A DNA stretch of 64,000 bases, from the NCBI RefSeq assembly GCF_006149005.1, contig NZ_VBSL01000001.1:1-64000 (forward strand). The letters run 5' to 3'. Below, piece after piece: positions 17,219 through 26,737 of this stretch (the stretch's first letter is position 1; the number at the start of each line of letters is the position of its first letter). The DNA is from Larkinella sp. C7 (GTDB lineage Bacteria > Bacteroidota > Bacteroidia > Cytophagales > Spirosomataceae). The notes beneath the pieces were generated by a model. That model ran no database searches, was not told the origin of the DNA, and saw only the letters and a program-made list of their open reading frames with translations. A program made the position numbers and the translations under genes.

Positions 17219-18073
17219 TTAGTCTTCGATCAAAATTCCCATTTTTCCCATCCGGTAATCGCGGTAGGCTTCCATCACTTCCACCTCGTTATTGAGCACA
17301 AACGGCCCCTGCGCCAGGATTTTTTCGCCAATCGGTTCGCCCGACATCAGCAAAATCCGGGTGTCTTCGAGGGCTTCGAGGGTGATGCCGTCGCCGTCGT
17401 TTTCCGGCACCACCATATACCGGGCGTTCACCTCCGTCTGGTCGCCGACGCGCAGTTTTCCGTCCAGCAAATACAGGAAGGCGTTGTGGCTGGCGGGCAG
17501 CGGCAGATAGATTTTACCACCGGTTTTCAGAGACAGAGTCGCGGAATTGATGGGCGAGAAGGTCGGGATAGGGCCTTTCAGACCCAGCAAGTCGCCCGTC
17601 ACCACATTAACCGTCACCTTACCGTCATCGCTGACGAACGACGGCGTTTCTTCTTTCAACAGCGGGTGATAGCTTGGCTGGTCTTTCTTGTGTGCAGACG
17701 GTGTATTGACCCACATCTGAATGATTTCCAGTTCGTCGGACAGCGGACGTTCGCTGTGCATGATGCCCAAACCGGCGTTCATCCATTGCGTGCCGCCTTC
17801 AAACACACTCCGGTCATTGCCCCGACTGTCGCGGTGCCGCACCCCGCCTTTGAACACAAATGTGACCGGCGAGAAGCCCCGGTGCGGGTGCGGTCCTACG
17901 CCAGCGTGGTTGGGGTTTTCATTTTCTTTCAGGAAACTATGGCCGTGGTGTAACAGGACAAACGGGTCCAGGTAACTCAGCCGACCCGAGGGCAGCGGCT
18001 GGCGAACCCGGAGTTCGCCCATGCTCATCAACGGGGCGGGTATCAATTGTTGTACGGTGCGTTCAGTTTTCAT
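17219..18073 (-). CDS. Pirin family protein
   Basis: 284 residues, bicupin. Metal ligands of the N-terminal cupin are visible in GVGPHPHRGFSPVTFVFKGG, RHRDSRGN and IMHSE. Pirins bind one Fe; some have quercetinase activity and others act in redox sensing. No signal peptide. The upstream gap carries alternating TACATT/AATGTA half-sites that could be a repressor site. A second, distinct pirin lies at 61892. Confidence 0.92.
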   Translation of the reverse strand: MKTERTVQQLIPAPLMSMGELRVRQPLPSGRLSYLDPFVLLHHGHSFLKENENPNHAGVGPHPHRGFSPVTFVFKGGVRHRDSRGNDRSVFEGGTQWMNAGLGIMHSERPLSDELEIIQMWVNTPSAHKKDQPSYHPLLKEETPSFVSDDGKVTVNVVTGDLLGLKGPIPTFSPINSATLSLKTGGKIYLPLPASHNAFLYLLDGKLRVGDQTEVNARYMVVPENDGDGITLEALEDTRILLMSGEPIGEKILAQGPFVLNNEVEVMEAYRDYRMGKMGILIED

Positions 18074-18096
18074 CGTCGGAAGGATTTACAAGTAAT

Positions 18097-18126
18097 TACA
18101 TTTAATGTATATACATTTATATTGTA
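18097..18126. promoter_or_regulatory. Alternating palindromic half-sites upstream of the pirin gene
   Basis: Four half-sites alternate: TACATT (18097), AATGTA (18104), TACATT (18112) and ATTGTA (18121). They make a perfect TACATT-T-AATGTA and a perfect AATGTATATACATT palindrome. They lie 24-53 bases before the pirin start. The pattern suits a dimeric MarR/HxlR-type repressor, but the regulator is not identified. Confidence 0.5.
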
Positions 18127-18172
18127 CCAAAAGTTCATACCCATCACGCATATACTTAATACCATATCTCCA

Positions 18173-18216
18173 AACCCTGAAAGGGTTCTATCACTAGCCC
18201 CGGATGCAATCCGGGG
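18173..18216. repeat. REP-like double hairpin
   Basis: AACCCT-GAA-AGGGTT (18173-18187) is followed by CCCCGGAT-GCA-ATCCGGGG (18198-18216). The paired short hairpins separated by ~10 bases look like a repetitive extragenic palindrome unit. Confidence 0.6.
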
Positions 18217-18351
18217 TTGTGGATCACGATGGTCGGGGGTCGGGTGTTGTGGTTTATTTGGGGATCTTGTTGTTGAATTGGGAGAAAAAACCGTTTTTAC
18301 AAACTCCCGGCTGATTTGGCGGGTTTACCTTTTGAATCCTTTTTTAGTTCT

Positions 18352-19911
18352 ATGAGTGCCGACGCAACCGTTCCAACTCCATCATCCGATTTAACATCGC
18401 CCCTTTCTAATCAAACCGTTACCGGCCATACCGGGGTGCATTACGAGATTTTCATCCGGGCTTTCTGCGACTCCAACGGCGACGGCATTGGCGATCTCAA
18501 CGGCGTTACCTCCAAACTGGATTATTTGAAAGACCTGGGCGTGTCGGCCATCTGGCTCATGCCCGTCAATCCCTCGCCGAGCTACCATATGTACGACGTA
18601 ACGGATTATTACGGCATTGCACCCGAATACGGCACGATGGACGACTTCCGGCGGCTGGTTTCGGAAGCGCATCAACGAGGTATCAAGGTCCTTTTGGATT
18701 TCGTGATTAACCACACCAGCCGCCAGCATCCGTGGTTTGTGGAAGCCTGCAAAAGCAAGGACAATCCGTATCACGACTGGTACGTCTGGATGAGCCAGCA
18801 GGAAATCGACGCGCTCAACATTGCGACCCGTGAAATCACCGCCGATTCGCAGGAGAAAAACCCCTGGCACCGCGTTCCGGGTGCGCCGTTTTCGGAGAAA
18901 TACTACGCCCTGTTCTGGAGCGGCATGCCGGATCTGAACTACGATAATCCGAAGGTGCGGGAAGAAATTTACAAAGCCGGGAAGTTCTGGCTGACCGACG
19001 TTGGCGTCGACGGTTTTCGGCTCGACGCGGCCCGGCACATTTACCCGGATTGGGAAGAACCGAAAAATCACCAGTTCTGGGAAGAATTTGGTCAGGTCAT
19101 GGAAGCGGCAAAACCGGGCGTTTATACCGTCGGCGAGGTCTGGACGCGGGCCGAACGCATTGCGCCCTACTTCCGGGGACTGAAAGCCAACTTCAATTTC
19201 GACCTCAGCCTGGCTTTGCAGGAAATTCCGTTCAAGGAGCGGGACACGGCGGAAATCGTGCAGATGCTGGTGCGGAATCACTCAATTTTTGCCGAAGTGA
19301 ATCCGAATTTTATCGACGCCATCATGCTCTCCAACCACGACCAAACCCGGATCGGCAGTTTTCTGAACGGCAACCTGAACCACCTGAAAGTGGCCGCCAG
19401 TCTGCTGCTGACGCTGCCCGGCAATCCCTACCTCTATTATGGGGAGGAAATCGGAATGCTGGGCGCCAAACCCGACGAAAACATCCGCGAACCGTTTCTC
19501 TGGGACATCGACAAAAATGACCCGGAACGCGCCCGCTGGCGCAAGGCCCGGTATTCGACCAGCCGAACCGTGACACCCCTGACGCAGCAGCAAACCGACC
19601 CGAATTCGCTTTACAACCACTACAAAAAACTCATTCACTTCCGCAACAGCCACCCGGTTTTGAACGACAACCTGAGCAAACTGGAAGTGACGGGCATTCA
19701 GCACAAAAACGTGATTGCGTTTGCCCGAAAATCCGGAAACCGGTCGGTGCTGGTCATCCACAACCTGGTCAAACGGGGGCTGGATGCGGTTCTGTATCCC
19801 TCCGAACTGGCTGAAGGAAAGCGCATTGTACTGGATACGGCGGGGGGCGCCAAGCTATTCAAAAATGGAAAAGTCCGGGTTCCGGCGTATGGCTGCGTAG
19901 TGCTGGAGTAA
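18352..19911 (+). CDS. GH13 alpha-amylase-family glycosidase
   Basis: 519 residues, starting at the ATG at 18352; an upstream in-frame start adds only a spurious leader, and TACCTTTT lies just before. The catalytic (beta/alpha)8 domain runs from residue 28 to ~420 with D225 nucleophile (GFRLDAARHI), E262 acid/base (VGEVW) and D329 (LSNHDQTR). DGIGDLNG near residue 44 matches the oligo-1,6-glucosidase/trehalose-synthase branch. The C-terminal beta domain follows. No signal peptide, so probably cytoplasmic breakdown or rearrangement of alpha-glucosides. Single gene. Confidence 0.93.
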   Translation: MSADATVPTPSSDLTSPLSNQTVTGHTGVHYEIFIRAFCDSNGDGIGDLNGVTSKLDYLKDLGVSAIWLMPVNPSPSYHMYDVTDYYGIAPEYGTMDDFRRLVSEAHQRGIKVLLDFVINHTSRQHPWFVEACKSKDNPYHDWYVWMSQQEIDALNIATREITADSQEKNPWHRVPGAPFSEKYYALFWSGMPDLNYDNPKVREEIYKAGKFWLTDVGVDGFRLDAARHIYPDWEEPKNHQFWEEFGQVMEAAKPGVYTVGEVWTRAERIAPYFRGLKANFNFDLSLALQEIPFKERDTAEIVQMLVRNHSIFAEVNPNFIDAIMLSNHDQTRIGSFLNGNLNHLKVAASLLLTLPGNPYLYYGEEIGMLGAKPDENIREPFLWDIDKNDPERARWRKARYSTSRTVTPLTQQQTDPNSLYNHYKKLIHFRNSHPVLNDNLSKLEVTGIQHKNVIAFARKSGNRSVLVIHNLVKRGLDAVLYPSELAEGKRIVLDTAGGAKLFKNGKVRVPAYGCVVLE

Positions 19912-20016
19912 TCCACTTCGAAACGAGGTCACATCCCCGGGCAGCAGGAAACCAGAAGTTGAAAAATAGTACCATAAATTGGAAAGAAAAGAAAAGAAAG
20001 CCGCCTGAGCAGCCCG

Positions 20017-20024
20017 TATATTTG
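20017..20024 (+). promoter_or_regulatory. -7 box TATATTTG upstream of the PVC-type protein
   Basis: A full match to TAnnTTTG about 137 bases before the start at 20161, in an otherwise featureless 249-base gap. No TTTG at the right -33 spacing is present, and the 5' leader would be long. Confidence 0.35.
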
Positions 20025-20160
20025 CTACACGCCTTCTGAGTCGACGGTATTTTTCAGGAGCACCTTTTCGCTCACCCTGCCTTCGCAGGAATGGCTGAAA
20101 AGTACCGCCGGTTCAAGAGCATTCCTAACCCTTTTCTTTTTACCGTAGCAGGCCAGGCCC

Positions 20161-23100
20161 ATGCGAGCCCCTATTTACCAATTTTCACTGCTGAGCTTTC
20201 TGCTGGTGGCAGGCTGTACGACGTACTGGCAGCAAAAAAAGACCGTTTCTTCCCCAACGGCCCAACCCCAACCCTACAGCGGCAACGCATTTGACGAACA
20301 CATCCGCTCGACGGCGGCCCGCTCACCGGCAGACGAACAGGCCTGTTTTACGCTACCGCCCGGTTTTGAGATCGAGTTGTTTGCTTCCGAGCCGCAAATT
20401 GGCAAACCCATCAACCTGGCCTTCGATGCCAAAGGACGCCTGTGGGTCACGCAATCGGTGGAATATCCGTTTCCGGCGCAACCCGGCAATGGGCACGACC
20501 GGCTCACGATCCTGGAAGACCGGGATCACGACGGCAAAGCCGACACCTTTACCCCCGTCAGCGATACGCTCAACATTCCCATCGGTATTTTACCGGTTCA
20601 GGACGGAGCCGTGGCGTTCAGCATTCCGAACGTGTATCAACTCACCGATGCCAACGGGGACGATCAAATCGAGACCAGCCGTCGGCTGCTGGGGCCGTTT
20701 GGCTTCAAAGACACCCACGGCATGGTTAATCACTTCCGGCGCGGTTTCGACGGCTGGATTCATGCCTGCCACGGGTTTACGAACCTGTCGAAAATTGCCG
20801 GAACCGACGGCGACTCCCTGACGCTGGGCTCCGGCAACACCTTCCGGTTTCGGGCCGACGGCAGCCGGGTGGAACAAACGACGTTTGGCCGCGTCAATCC
20901 CTTTGGTCTGACCTTCGACGACTGGGGCTATCTCTACTCTTCGGATTGCCACTCTTCTCCCCTTTACCAACTGATCCGGGGAGCCGAATACCCGTATTTT
21001 GGACGGTTGCCGGAAGGAATCGGTTTTGCGCCCATCATGAAACCGCACGAACGGGAAGCCACCGCCCTGTCGGGTCTGGCCCTCAGCAGCGGCACCACGT
21101 TTCCCGAACCGTATCGCAACAGCCTGTTCATGGGCGATGTCGTAAAATGCCGCATTTACCGCAGTTCGTATGCCTTCAAAGGCTCCTCGCCGGTGGGGAA
21201 AATGGAAGAAGATTTTCTGCGGAGCACCGACCCCTGGTTTCGGCCCGCCGACATTGTTCAGGGGCCGGACGGCGCGTTATACGTGGCAGATTTCTACAAC
21301 CGCATCATTGGTCACTATGAGGTGCCGCTCGACAACCCCGGCCGCGATCACGTTTTGGGCCGCATCTGGCGCATCACCTACAAAGGTCAGCTCGATAAAA
21401 CCGGTCTGAAAGACTGGACAAAAGCCGGTCTCGACGACCTGCTGGAAGGGTTATCGGCCGACAATCTGTCTGTCCGGATGACCGTGGCCGATCAACTGAT
21501 TCACCGCATCGGCAAATCGGCCATTCAACCCGTCGAAAGACTTCTGAATCAGCGCAAAACATCTGAAACGGCTTACGCGCAGGGCTTGTGGGTCCTGTAC
21601 CAGTTGGACGCATTGCCGGACGAGTCCCTGCTCAGGGCGCTCCGGCACCCCCAGCCGCTCGTCCGGACGCACGCGCTGCGCATCGTTCGGGAAATGAAGA
21701 CGCCCGGATCACCGTTTCAGGAACTGGTAAAAACCGCCCTGAACGACGCAAATCCCCACGTACAGCGGGCTGCGGTGGAAGCCCTGACCACGTATCCAAT
21801 GCTGGAAACCGTTAAAACGCTGGTGGCTTTTCAGCAAAACATACCGGCTTTCGATACACACCTGGCCTATACCACCCGGCTTGTTCTCCGTGATTTATTG
21901 CGGGCAAAACCGTTGGGAACGCAAGCTACGCAGACAGCCTGGAGTCAGCCTGATCAAATCGCCCTGACCGAATCCCTGATCGGGGTCAATACCGTGTATG
22001 CCAGCGAGTTTCTGTTAAAAACGCTGAAAACCGTTTCTCTCCCGAAAGAAACGGAATTGAAGATGCTCCGCCAGACGGCGCTCTATCTGCCTGTTGCCCA
22101 ACGCGATGATCTGGTGCGGTTTATCATCCAGAAATACCAGGGCGATCCGGGCAGCCAATACAAGCTGTTTACGGTGATTCAGCAAAGCATCAAACAGCAG
22201 GGCGGTATCGTGGACGAATCCGTCCGGAAATGGGGCATTGCACTGGCACAGAGCCTGATCGTGTCCCCGGCACCGGACTGGACGTACGCGCTGGAAGGGA
22301 ATTTATACTTGAAAGACCTGCCGGTGGCGATTCGGATTCCGCCCGTCACCACCCTTTTGTCGCCCGACATTCGGATGTTTGGTTTTGATCTGGGTGGTCT
22401 CAAAGGCGTTGTCCGGTCGCCGGTTTTTACGGCTCCTGCGTCGCTGGAATTTTCTACGGTGAACTACAATCTCAAAACCAACACCGATCCCGAAAACCGG
22501 GTGCAGTTGCGACTGGCAGACGATACGACCCAGATCATTGCCCGAAAATCCTTTCTGAAAGCGAATGATTATCAGGCCGAAACCGTCACCTGGGATTTGC
22601 AGGCTTATCAGGGCAAACGCGTGTATCTGGAACTGGTCGATCAGGCTTCCGGGCTGATCTGGGTGGGGAATTTCAAAACGAATGCGCTTCAGGTTCCGGC
22701 CATCAACCCGAAGGAACAGGGGGAACAGCAACGGTTTGCAATCGAAACCGCCGGCGAATCGGGCATTATGTCCCTGGAGCCAACGATTCAAAAGCTGCTA
22801 TCGAGTCCATCGACGGCTTATTTTATCAAAGTAGCCAGCATGCGGGCTCTGCTCCGGCTGGCTCCCGAGCGGTATGCGGCCCAGGCGGTTTCCCTCCTCT
22901 CCGATGACTCATCGCCCCAGCCGTATCGCAAAGAGATCGCCGGTATGCTGGGTGAGTTTCCGCTGTCGCAGACGGGCAAAGTGCTGGCCGACGGACTGAA
23001 AAAAACGACGGGCGATGTGCAGCTCGAGCTGCTGAAGGCACTGGCCACCACGTCAGACGGCAAAGACCTCATTCTGAAACAAGTCCGGAATGGCATTCTG

Positions 23101-23661
23101 TACACCCGGATTTTGCGGCAACCGGGTCTGGAAGACCGGCTGTTGCTGAACGCCAGCCCGAGACAACTGGCCGAATTCACCCAATTAACTGCGAACCTAA
23201 GTCCGATTGACGAAACCCGGGAAACACTCATCAAAGACCGGCTGGCGCACCTGGACGCTTCGGCCACCGGCGGACGGCAGATTTTCATCCAGAACTGCTC
23301 GCCCTGCCACCAGATCAACAAGGAGGGCGGGATGATTGGCCCGCAGTTGGACGGCATCGGCAGCTGGGGCAGTCAGTCGCTGGCCACCAAAATTCTGGAC
23401 CCGAACCGGAACATCTCGGAAGCGTTCCGAACGTACACGATCAAGTTGAAAAACGGCAGCGTCAAAACCGGGTTGTTTCGCCGGGAAGAAGCCGCATCCG
23501 TGGTCTACGCCAATGCGGCTGGTGAGGAATTTTTTGTGCCGAAAAAAGACATTGCTGAAAGTCAGGCGTCCCGGTATACGCTGATGCCCGATCATTTTGG
23601 CCAGACCATTCCGCAGGCTCAGTTCAATCAGTTGCTCGGTTATTTGCTGAGTGTTAAGTAA
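20161..23661 (+). CDS. Large PVC-type haem-binding lipoprotein (beta-propeller, HEAT, cytochrome c)
   Basis: 1166 residues. A lipobox (LLVAGC19) leads into a PQQ/NHL-like beta-propeller dehydrogenase domain (about 55-400: GFEIELFASEPQIGKP, TYKG at the end). HEAT-like repeats follow (~415-640), then a beta-sandwich insert (~730-860) and a second HEAT block. The C-terminal cytochrome c has CSPCH at C1046/C1049/H1050, with M near YTLMPDHFG. This matches PVC-type membrane-bound dehydrogenases, thought to oxidise sugars or alcohols in the periplasm; the substrate is unknown. It stands alone, 150 bases before the exported PLP enzyme. Confidence 0.9.
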   Translation: MRAPIYQFSLLSFLLVAGCTTYWQQKKTVSSPTAQPQPYSGNAFDEHIRSTAARSPADEQACFTLPPGFEIELFASEPQIGKPINLAFDAKGRLWVTQSVEYPFPAQPGNGHDRLTILEDRDHDGKADTFTPVSDTLNIPIGILPVQDGAVAFSIPNVYQLTDANGDDQIETSRRLLGPFGFKDTHGMVNHFRRGFDGWIHACHGFTNLSKIAGTDGDSLTLGSGNTFRFRADGSRVEQTTFGRVNPFGLTFDDWGYLYSSDCHSSPLYQLIRGAEYPYFGRLPEGIGFAPIMKPHEREATALSGLALSSGTTFPEPYRNSLFMGDVVKCRIYRSSYAFKGSSPVGKMEEDFLRSTDPWFRPADIVQGPDGALYVADFYNRIIGHYEVPLDNPGRDHVLGRIWRITYKGQLDKTGLKDWTKAGLDDLLEGLSADNLSVRMTVADQLIHRIGKSAIQPVERLLNQRKTSETAYAQGLWVLYQLDALPDESLLRALRHPQPLVRTHALRIVREMKTPGSPFQELVKTALNDANPHVQRAAVEALTTYPMLETVKTLVAFQQNIPAFDTHLAYTTRLVLRDLLRAKPLGTQATQTAWSQPDQIALTESLIGVNTVYASEFLLKTLKTVSLPKETELKMLRQTALYLPVAQRDDLVRFIIQKYQGDPGSQYKLFTVIQQSIKQQGGIVDESVRKWGIALAQSLIVSPAPDWTYALEGNLYLKDLPVAIRIPPVTTLLSPDIRMFGFDLGGLKGVVRSPVFTAPASLEFSTVNYNLKTNTDPENRVQLRLADDTTQIIARKSFLKANDYQAETVTWDLQAYQGKRVYLELVDQASGLIWVGNFKTNALQVPAINPKEQGEQQRFAIETAGESGIMSLEPTIQKLLSSPSTAYFIKVASMRALLRLAPERYAAQAVSLLSDDSSPQPYRKEIAGMLGEFPLSQTGKVLADGLKKTTGDVQLELLKALATTSDGKDLILKQVRNGILYTRILRQPGLEDRLLLNASPRQLAEFTQLTANLSPIDETRETLIKDRLAHLDASATGGRQIFIQNCSPCHQINKEGGMIGPQLDGIGSWGSQSLATKILDPNRNISEAFRTYTIKLKNGSVKTGLFRREEAASVVYANAAGEEFFVPKKDIAESQASRYTLMPDHFGQTIPQAQFNQLLGYLLSVK

Positions 23662-23811
23662 AACCGCCACTGATTTCGGCGTTTTTGGCACCGTATTTTC
23701 CGAAAGTGCTCCGGCTGATGGGGACGGTTTGAATCATTTTCCGGGCCGAATGGCTATTTCCTGGTAAATGAAAGCCGGGAAATCCATCCAATTTCTCACC
23801 TTTGCAGTACC

Positions 23812-25119
23812 ATGTCACAAAACCGCCGAAATTTCGTCAAAAAGCTGGCTGCAGCCGGCAGTGCGTTCTCCCTCAATAGCCTGTTCAACACGGTCCATGC
23901 TGCGGATTGGGCCGTTGCCAACGAGCGGGTTCAGCACCTCAGTCCGTTGCAGGTTGCGGCCGACGAGGATTATTGGGCGACCATTCAGCAGGGCTACACG
24001 GCCTCATCGTCGAGCATCATCATTCTGAACAACGGGGGCGTTTCGCCGTCTCCGCTGGTGGTGCAACAGGCCGTCGAACGCTACAACCACATGGTAAACC
24101 AGGGACCGTCGTATTACATGTGGCGGATTCTGGATCAGGGACGCGAGCCGGTGCGCGAAAAACTGGCGTTGCTGGCGGGTACGCTTCCCGACGAAATTGC
24201 CATCAACCGCAATGCTACCGAAGCGCTCAATACGGTTATCTATGGGCTTGATCTGGCAAAAGGCGACGAGGTAATCGGGACGTTGCAGGACTATCCCAAC
24301 ATCATTCAGGCCTGGCGGCAACGGGCGCAACGCGAGGGCATTGTCTACAAACAGCTCAGTTTCAATTTCCCGATCGAAGACGACGAGCAGATTGTCCGCG
24401 AATACGAAAAAGCCATTACGCCCAGAACCAAAATCATCCACGTCACGCATGTCATCAACTGGGTAGGCCAGATCATGCCGGTTCAGAAAATCTGTCGCAT
24501 GGCCCACAAACAAGGCATTGAGGTGGTCGTGGATGGTGCGCACTCGTTTGGTTTGCTGGATTTCAAGGTGTCGGAACTGGGTTGCGATTACTTCGGAACG
24601 AGCCTGCACAAGTTTTTGTCGGCCCCCGTCGGCAGTGGGATGCTGTGGATTAAAAAGGAGAAAATTGCCAAAATATGGCCGCTGTTGTGCAACAGCCAAC
24701 CAAAAAGCGACGACATCCGCAAATTTGAGACGCTTGGCACCCGCAGTTTCCCGATCGAACAGGGCATTGGCGAAGCCATCAATTTTCACAACGCCATTGG
24801 CAACAAACGCAAGGAAGAACGGGTGCGGTATCTGAAAAACTACTGGGCCGAAAAAGTGCTGAAGTTCCCCGGCGTCCGGCTGTCGACTTCGCTCAAATCC
24901 CAGTTTTCGTGCGGGATTTGCGGGGTAAGCATCGACGGCATGACGCCCGGCGAAGTGGAAGGCAAGCTCATGTCGAAATACAAAATCAACACCTCGCCCA
25001 CAGTTTGGGAAAACATCAGTTGCGTCCGGGTGACACCCCACGTCTACACAACACTGACCGATCTGGACAAACTGGTGCGGGCGATTGGGGAAATTGCTGC
25101 GGAGAAAAAGAAGGCGTGA
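23812..25119 (+). CDS. Tat-exported class V aminotransferase-fold PLP enzyme
   Basis: 435 residues. The N-terminus MSQNRRNFVKKLAAAG has the twin-Arg RRxF motif and a hydrophobic stretch ending near HAAD (residue 31), so export of the folded, cofactor-loaded enzyme is predicted. The class V fold shows D241-G-A-H244 and the PLP lysine K267 (TSLHKFLSAPVGSG). Closest by eye to the isopenicillin-N epimerase/cysteine desulfurase-like group. Such Tat-bearing members are known in Bacteroidota, but the periplasmic substrate is not. The start codon is preceded by CACCTTTG, near the -7 consensus. Confidence 0.88.
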   Translation: MSQNRRNFVKKLAAAGSAFSLNSLFNTVHAADWAVANERVQHLSPLQVAADEDYWATIQQGYTASSSSIIILNNGGVSPSPLVVQQAVERYNHMVNQGPSYYMWRILDQGREPVREKLALLAGTLPDEIAINRNATEALNTVIYGLDLAKGDEVIGTLQDYPNIIQAWRQRAQREGIVYKQLSFNFPIEDDEQIVREYEKAITPRTKIIHVTHVINWVGQIMPVQKICRMAHKQGIEVVVDGAHSFGLLDFKVSELGCDYFGTSLHKFLSAPVGSGMLWIKKEKIAKIWPLLCNSQPKSDDIRKFETLGTRSFPIEQGIGEAINFHNAIGNKRKEERVRYLKNYWAEKVLKFPGVRLSTSLKSQFSCGICGVSIDGMTPGEVEGKLMSKYKINTSPTVWENISCVRVTPHVYTTLTDLDKLVRAIGEIAAEKKKA

Positions 25120-25179
25120 GGGGGTGATAGGCGATGCTCCATCACGCTTACTCAATGGACTTCATTAAACTATTCAATG

Positions 25180-25662
25180 CTATCCCCGCCATAGCCTCGT
25201 TTGTTTTCCTGTCAGACCGATCAAAACCGCCAAAAAAATCAGGGGCGTGATCAACTGGCGATGGTCAGCCGGATCATTGGCCGGCAAAAAACCGTCCTGC
25301 TTTTTGCCGTACAGCACCAGAACCGGATCACCCGACTTCAAATTCTCATACAAGTTTTTCGAAACCGGCATCCTCCGCTCCTGATTCCGGAATTGAAAAA
25401 CCGCCTGGTAGCGATACGTTTTCGCCCGGCTTTTTTGCGTGCCTTTCCCCACCACGGTTCGCTCGGTCCGCTGAACGATCACGGCCATCGATTGCCCGTT
25501 TTCCCGGATTTGGTAAAAATTTCGATAATACACCACGGTCGTGTTCGTAAAAAACAAAGTCGTGAAACCCAGCGTAAGGCTCAGTGCAAGCCGGAGGAGT
25601 TGTTGCCGGGTCGCAACGCCATGCTGTGGAAAAACGGGATGATAAGTCAGTTGCCGGATCAT
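25180..25662 (-). CDS. DUF3592-like two-TM membrane protein
   Basis: 160 residues. TM helices at about 25-45 and 135-152 flank an extracytoplasmic beta domain containing AVIVQRTERTVVGKG, YRYQAVFQFRNQE and SGDPVLVLYGKKQDG. That is the layout of DUF3592 proteins, whose function is unknown. Divergent from pyrB with a 152-base gap. Confidence 0.65.
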   Translation of the reverse strand: MIRQLTYHPVFPQHGVATRQQLLRLALSLTLGFTTLFFTNTTVVYYRNFYQIRENGQSMAVIVQRTERTVVGKGTQKSRAKTYRYQAVFQFRNQERRMPVSKNLYENLKSGDPVLVLYGKKQDGFLPANDPADHRQLITPLIFLAVLIGLTGKQTRLWRG

Positions 25663-25756
25663 GGTTCCGAAGACGATGAGAAGGTGATGATGCGTTTGTC
25701 ACTTGCTTATCCCGGAAAAGTGAAAAGGTTATCAGACCGATTAAGTCGGCATTGGA

Positions 25757-25788
25757 TTTGAAAACCGGCGATGCAAAAGCTATCTTTG
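25757..25788 (+). promoter_or_regulatory. Consensus Bacteroidota promoter of pyrB
   Basis: TTTG (25757-25760), 20-base spacer, TATCTTTG (25781-25788): a full match to the -33/-7 pair used by the main Bacteroidota sigma factor. Transcription would start near 25795, giving a ~20-base leader. It is the best promoter of its type in the window. Confidence 0.8.
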
Positions 25789-25814
25789 CCAAACTTTTCC
25801 TCCTCATTCGCGCC

Positions 25815-26735
25815 ATGCAACAACTCAGCGTCCGACACCTGCTGGGCATTAAGAACCTGACCGAGAACGACATTCAACTCATTTTAGGAACGGCTCGCGA
25901 GTTCAAAGACGTCATCAACCGACCCATCAAAAAAGTGCCGTCGCTGCGCGATATCACGATTGCCAACGTTTTTTTCGAAAATTCGACCCGCACCCGGCTG
26001 TCGTTCGAGCTGGCTGAAAAACGGTTATCGGCCGATGTGGTCAATTTTTCGGCCTCAGGCAGTTCGGTCAAAAAGGGTGAGACGTTGCTGGATACCGTCA
26101 ACAACATTCTGGCCATGAAGGTCGATATGATCGTCATGCGCCACAGCAGCCCCGGTGCCCCACATTACCTGTCGGACCGCATCAAAGCCAACGTGGTCAA
26201 CGCGGGCGACGGCACCCATGAACACCCGACGCAGGCCCTGCTCGACTCGTTTTCCATTCAGGACAAACTGGGTGATGTCGCGGGCAAACGCGTCGCCATC
26301 ATCGGCGATATTCTGCACTCCCGTGTGGCCTTGTCCAATATTTTCTGTCTGCAAAAGCAAGGTGCGGAGGTGATGGTTTGCGGCCCTACGACACTGATTC
26401 CCAAGTACATCAACGAACTGGGTGTCAAGGTAAGCCACGACGTTCGGGAAGCCCTCAACTGGTGCGACGTCGCCAACGTGCTGCGGATTCAACTGGAGCG
26501 GCAACAGATCAAGTATTTCCCTTCGCTGCGGGAATATTCGCTCTATTATGGGATTTCCAAAAAGATGCTGGACGAACTCGACCGCCCAATTGTGTTGATG
26601 CACCCCGGCCCCATCAATCGGGGCGTCGAACTGACCTCCGACGCGGCTGATTCGCATCATTCGATTATTCTGGATCAGGTGGAGAATGGCGTAGCGGTTC
26701 GGATGGCGGTTTTGTATCTGCTGGCGCAGATGTAA
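25815..26735 (+). CDS. pyrB: Aspartate carbamoyltransferase catalytic subunit
   Basis: 306 residues from the ATG at 25815; the upstream in-frame start lies before the promoter. Active-site motifs: FFENSTRTRLSFE (carbamoyl phosphate), HPTQ in DGTHEHPTQALLD, and the aspartate-binding HPGPINRGVE. It makes N-carbamoyl-aspartate, the committed step of pyrimidine synthesis, in the cytoplasm. The length matches the family. No pyrI or pyrR gene is adjacent and no attenuator was seen in the short leader. Confidence 0.97.
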   Translation: MQQLSVRHLLGIKNLTENDIQLILGTAREFKDVINRPIKKVPSLRDITIANVFFENSTRTRLSFELAEKRLSADVVNFSASGSSVKKGETLLDTVNNILAMKVDMIVMRHSSPGAPHYLSDRIKANVVNAGDGTHEHPTQALLDSFSIQDKLGDVAGKRVAIIGDILHSRVALSNIFCLQKQGAEVMVCGPTTLIPKYINELGVKVSHDVREALNWCDVANVLRIQLERQQIKYFPSLREYSLYYGISKKMLDELDRPIVLMHPGPINRGVELTSDAADSHHSIILDQVENGVAVRMAVLYLLAQM

Positions 26736-26737
26736 GC

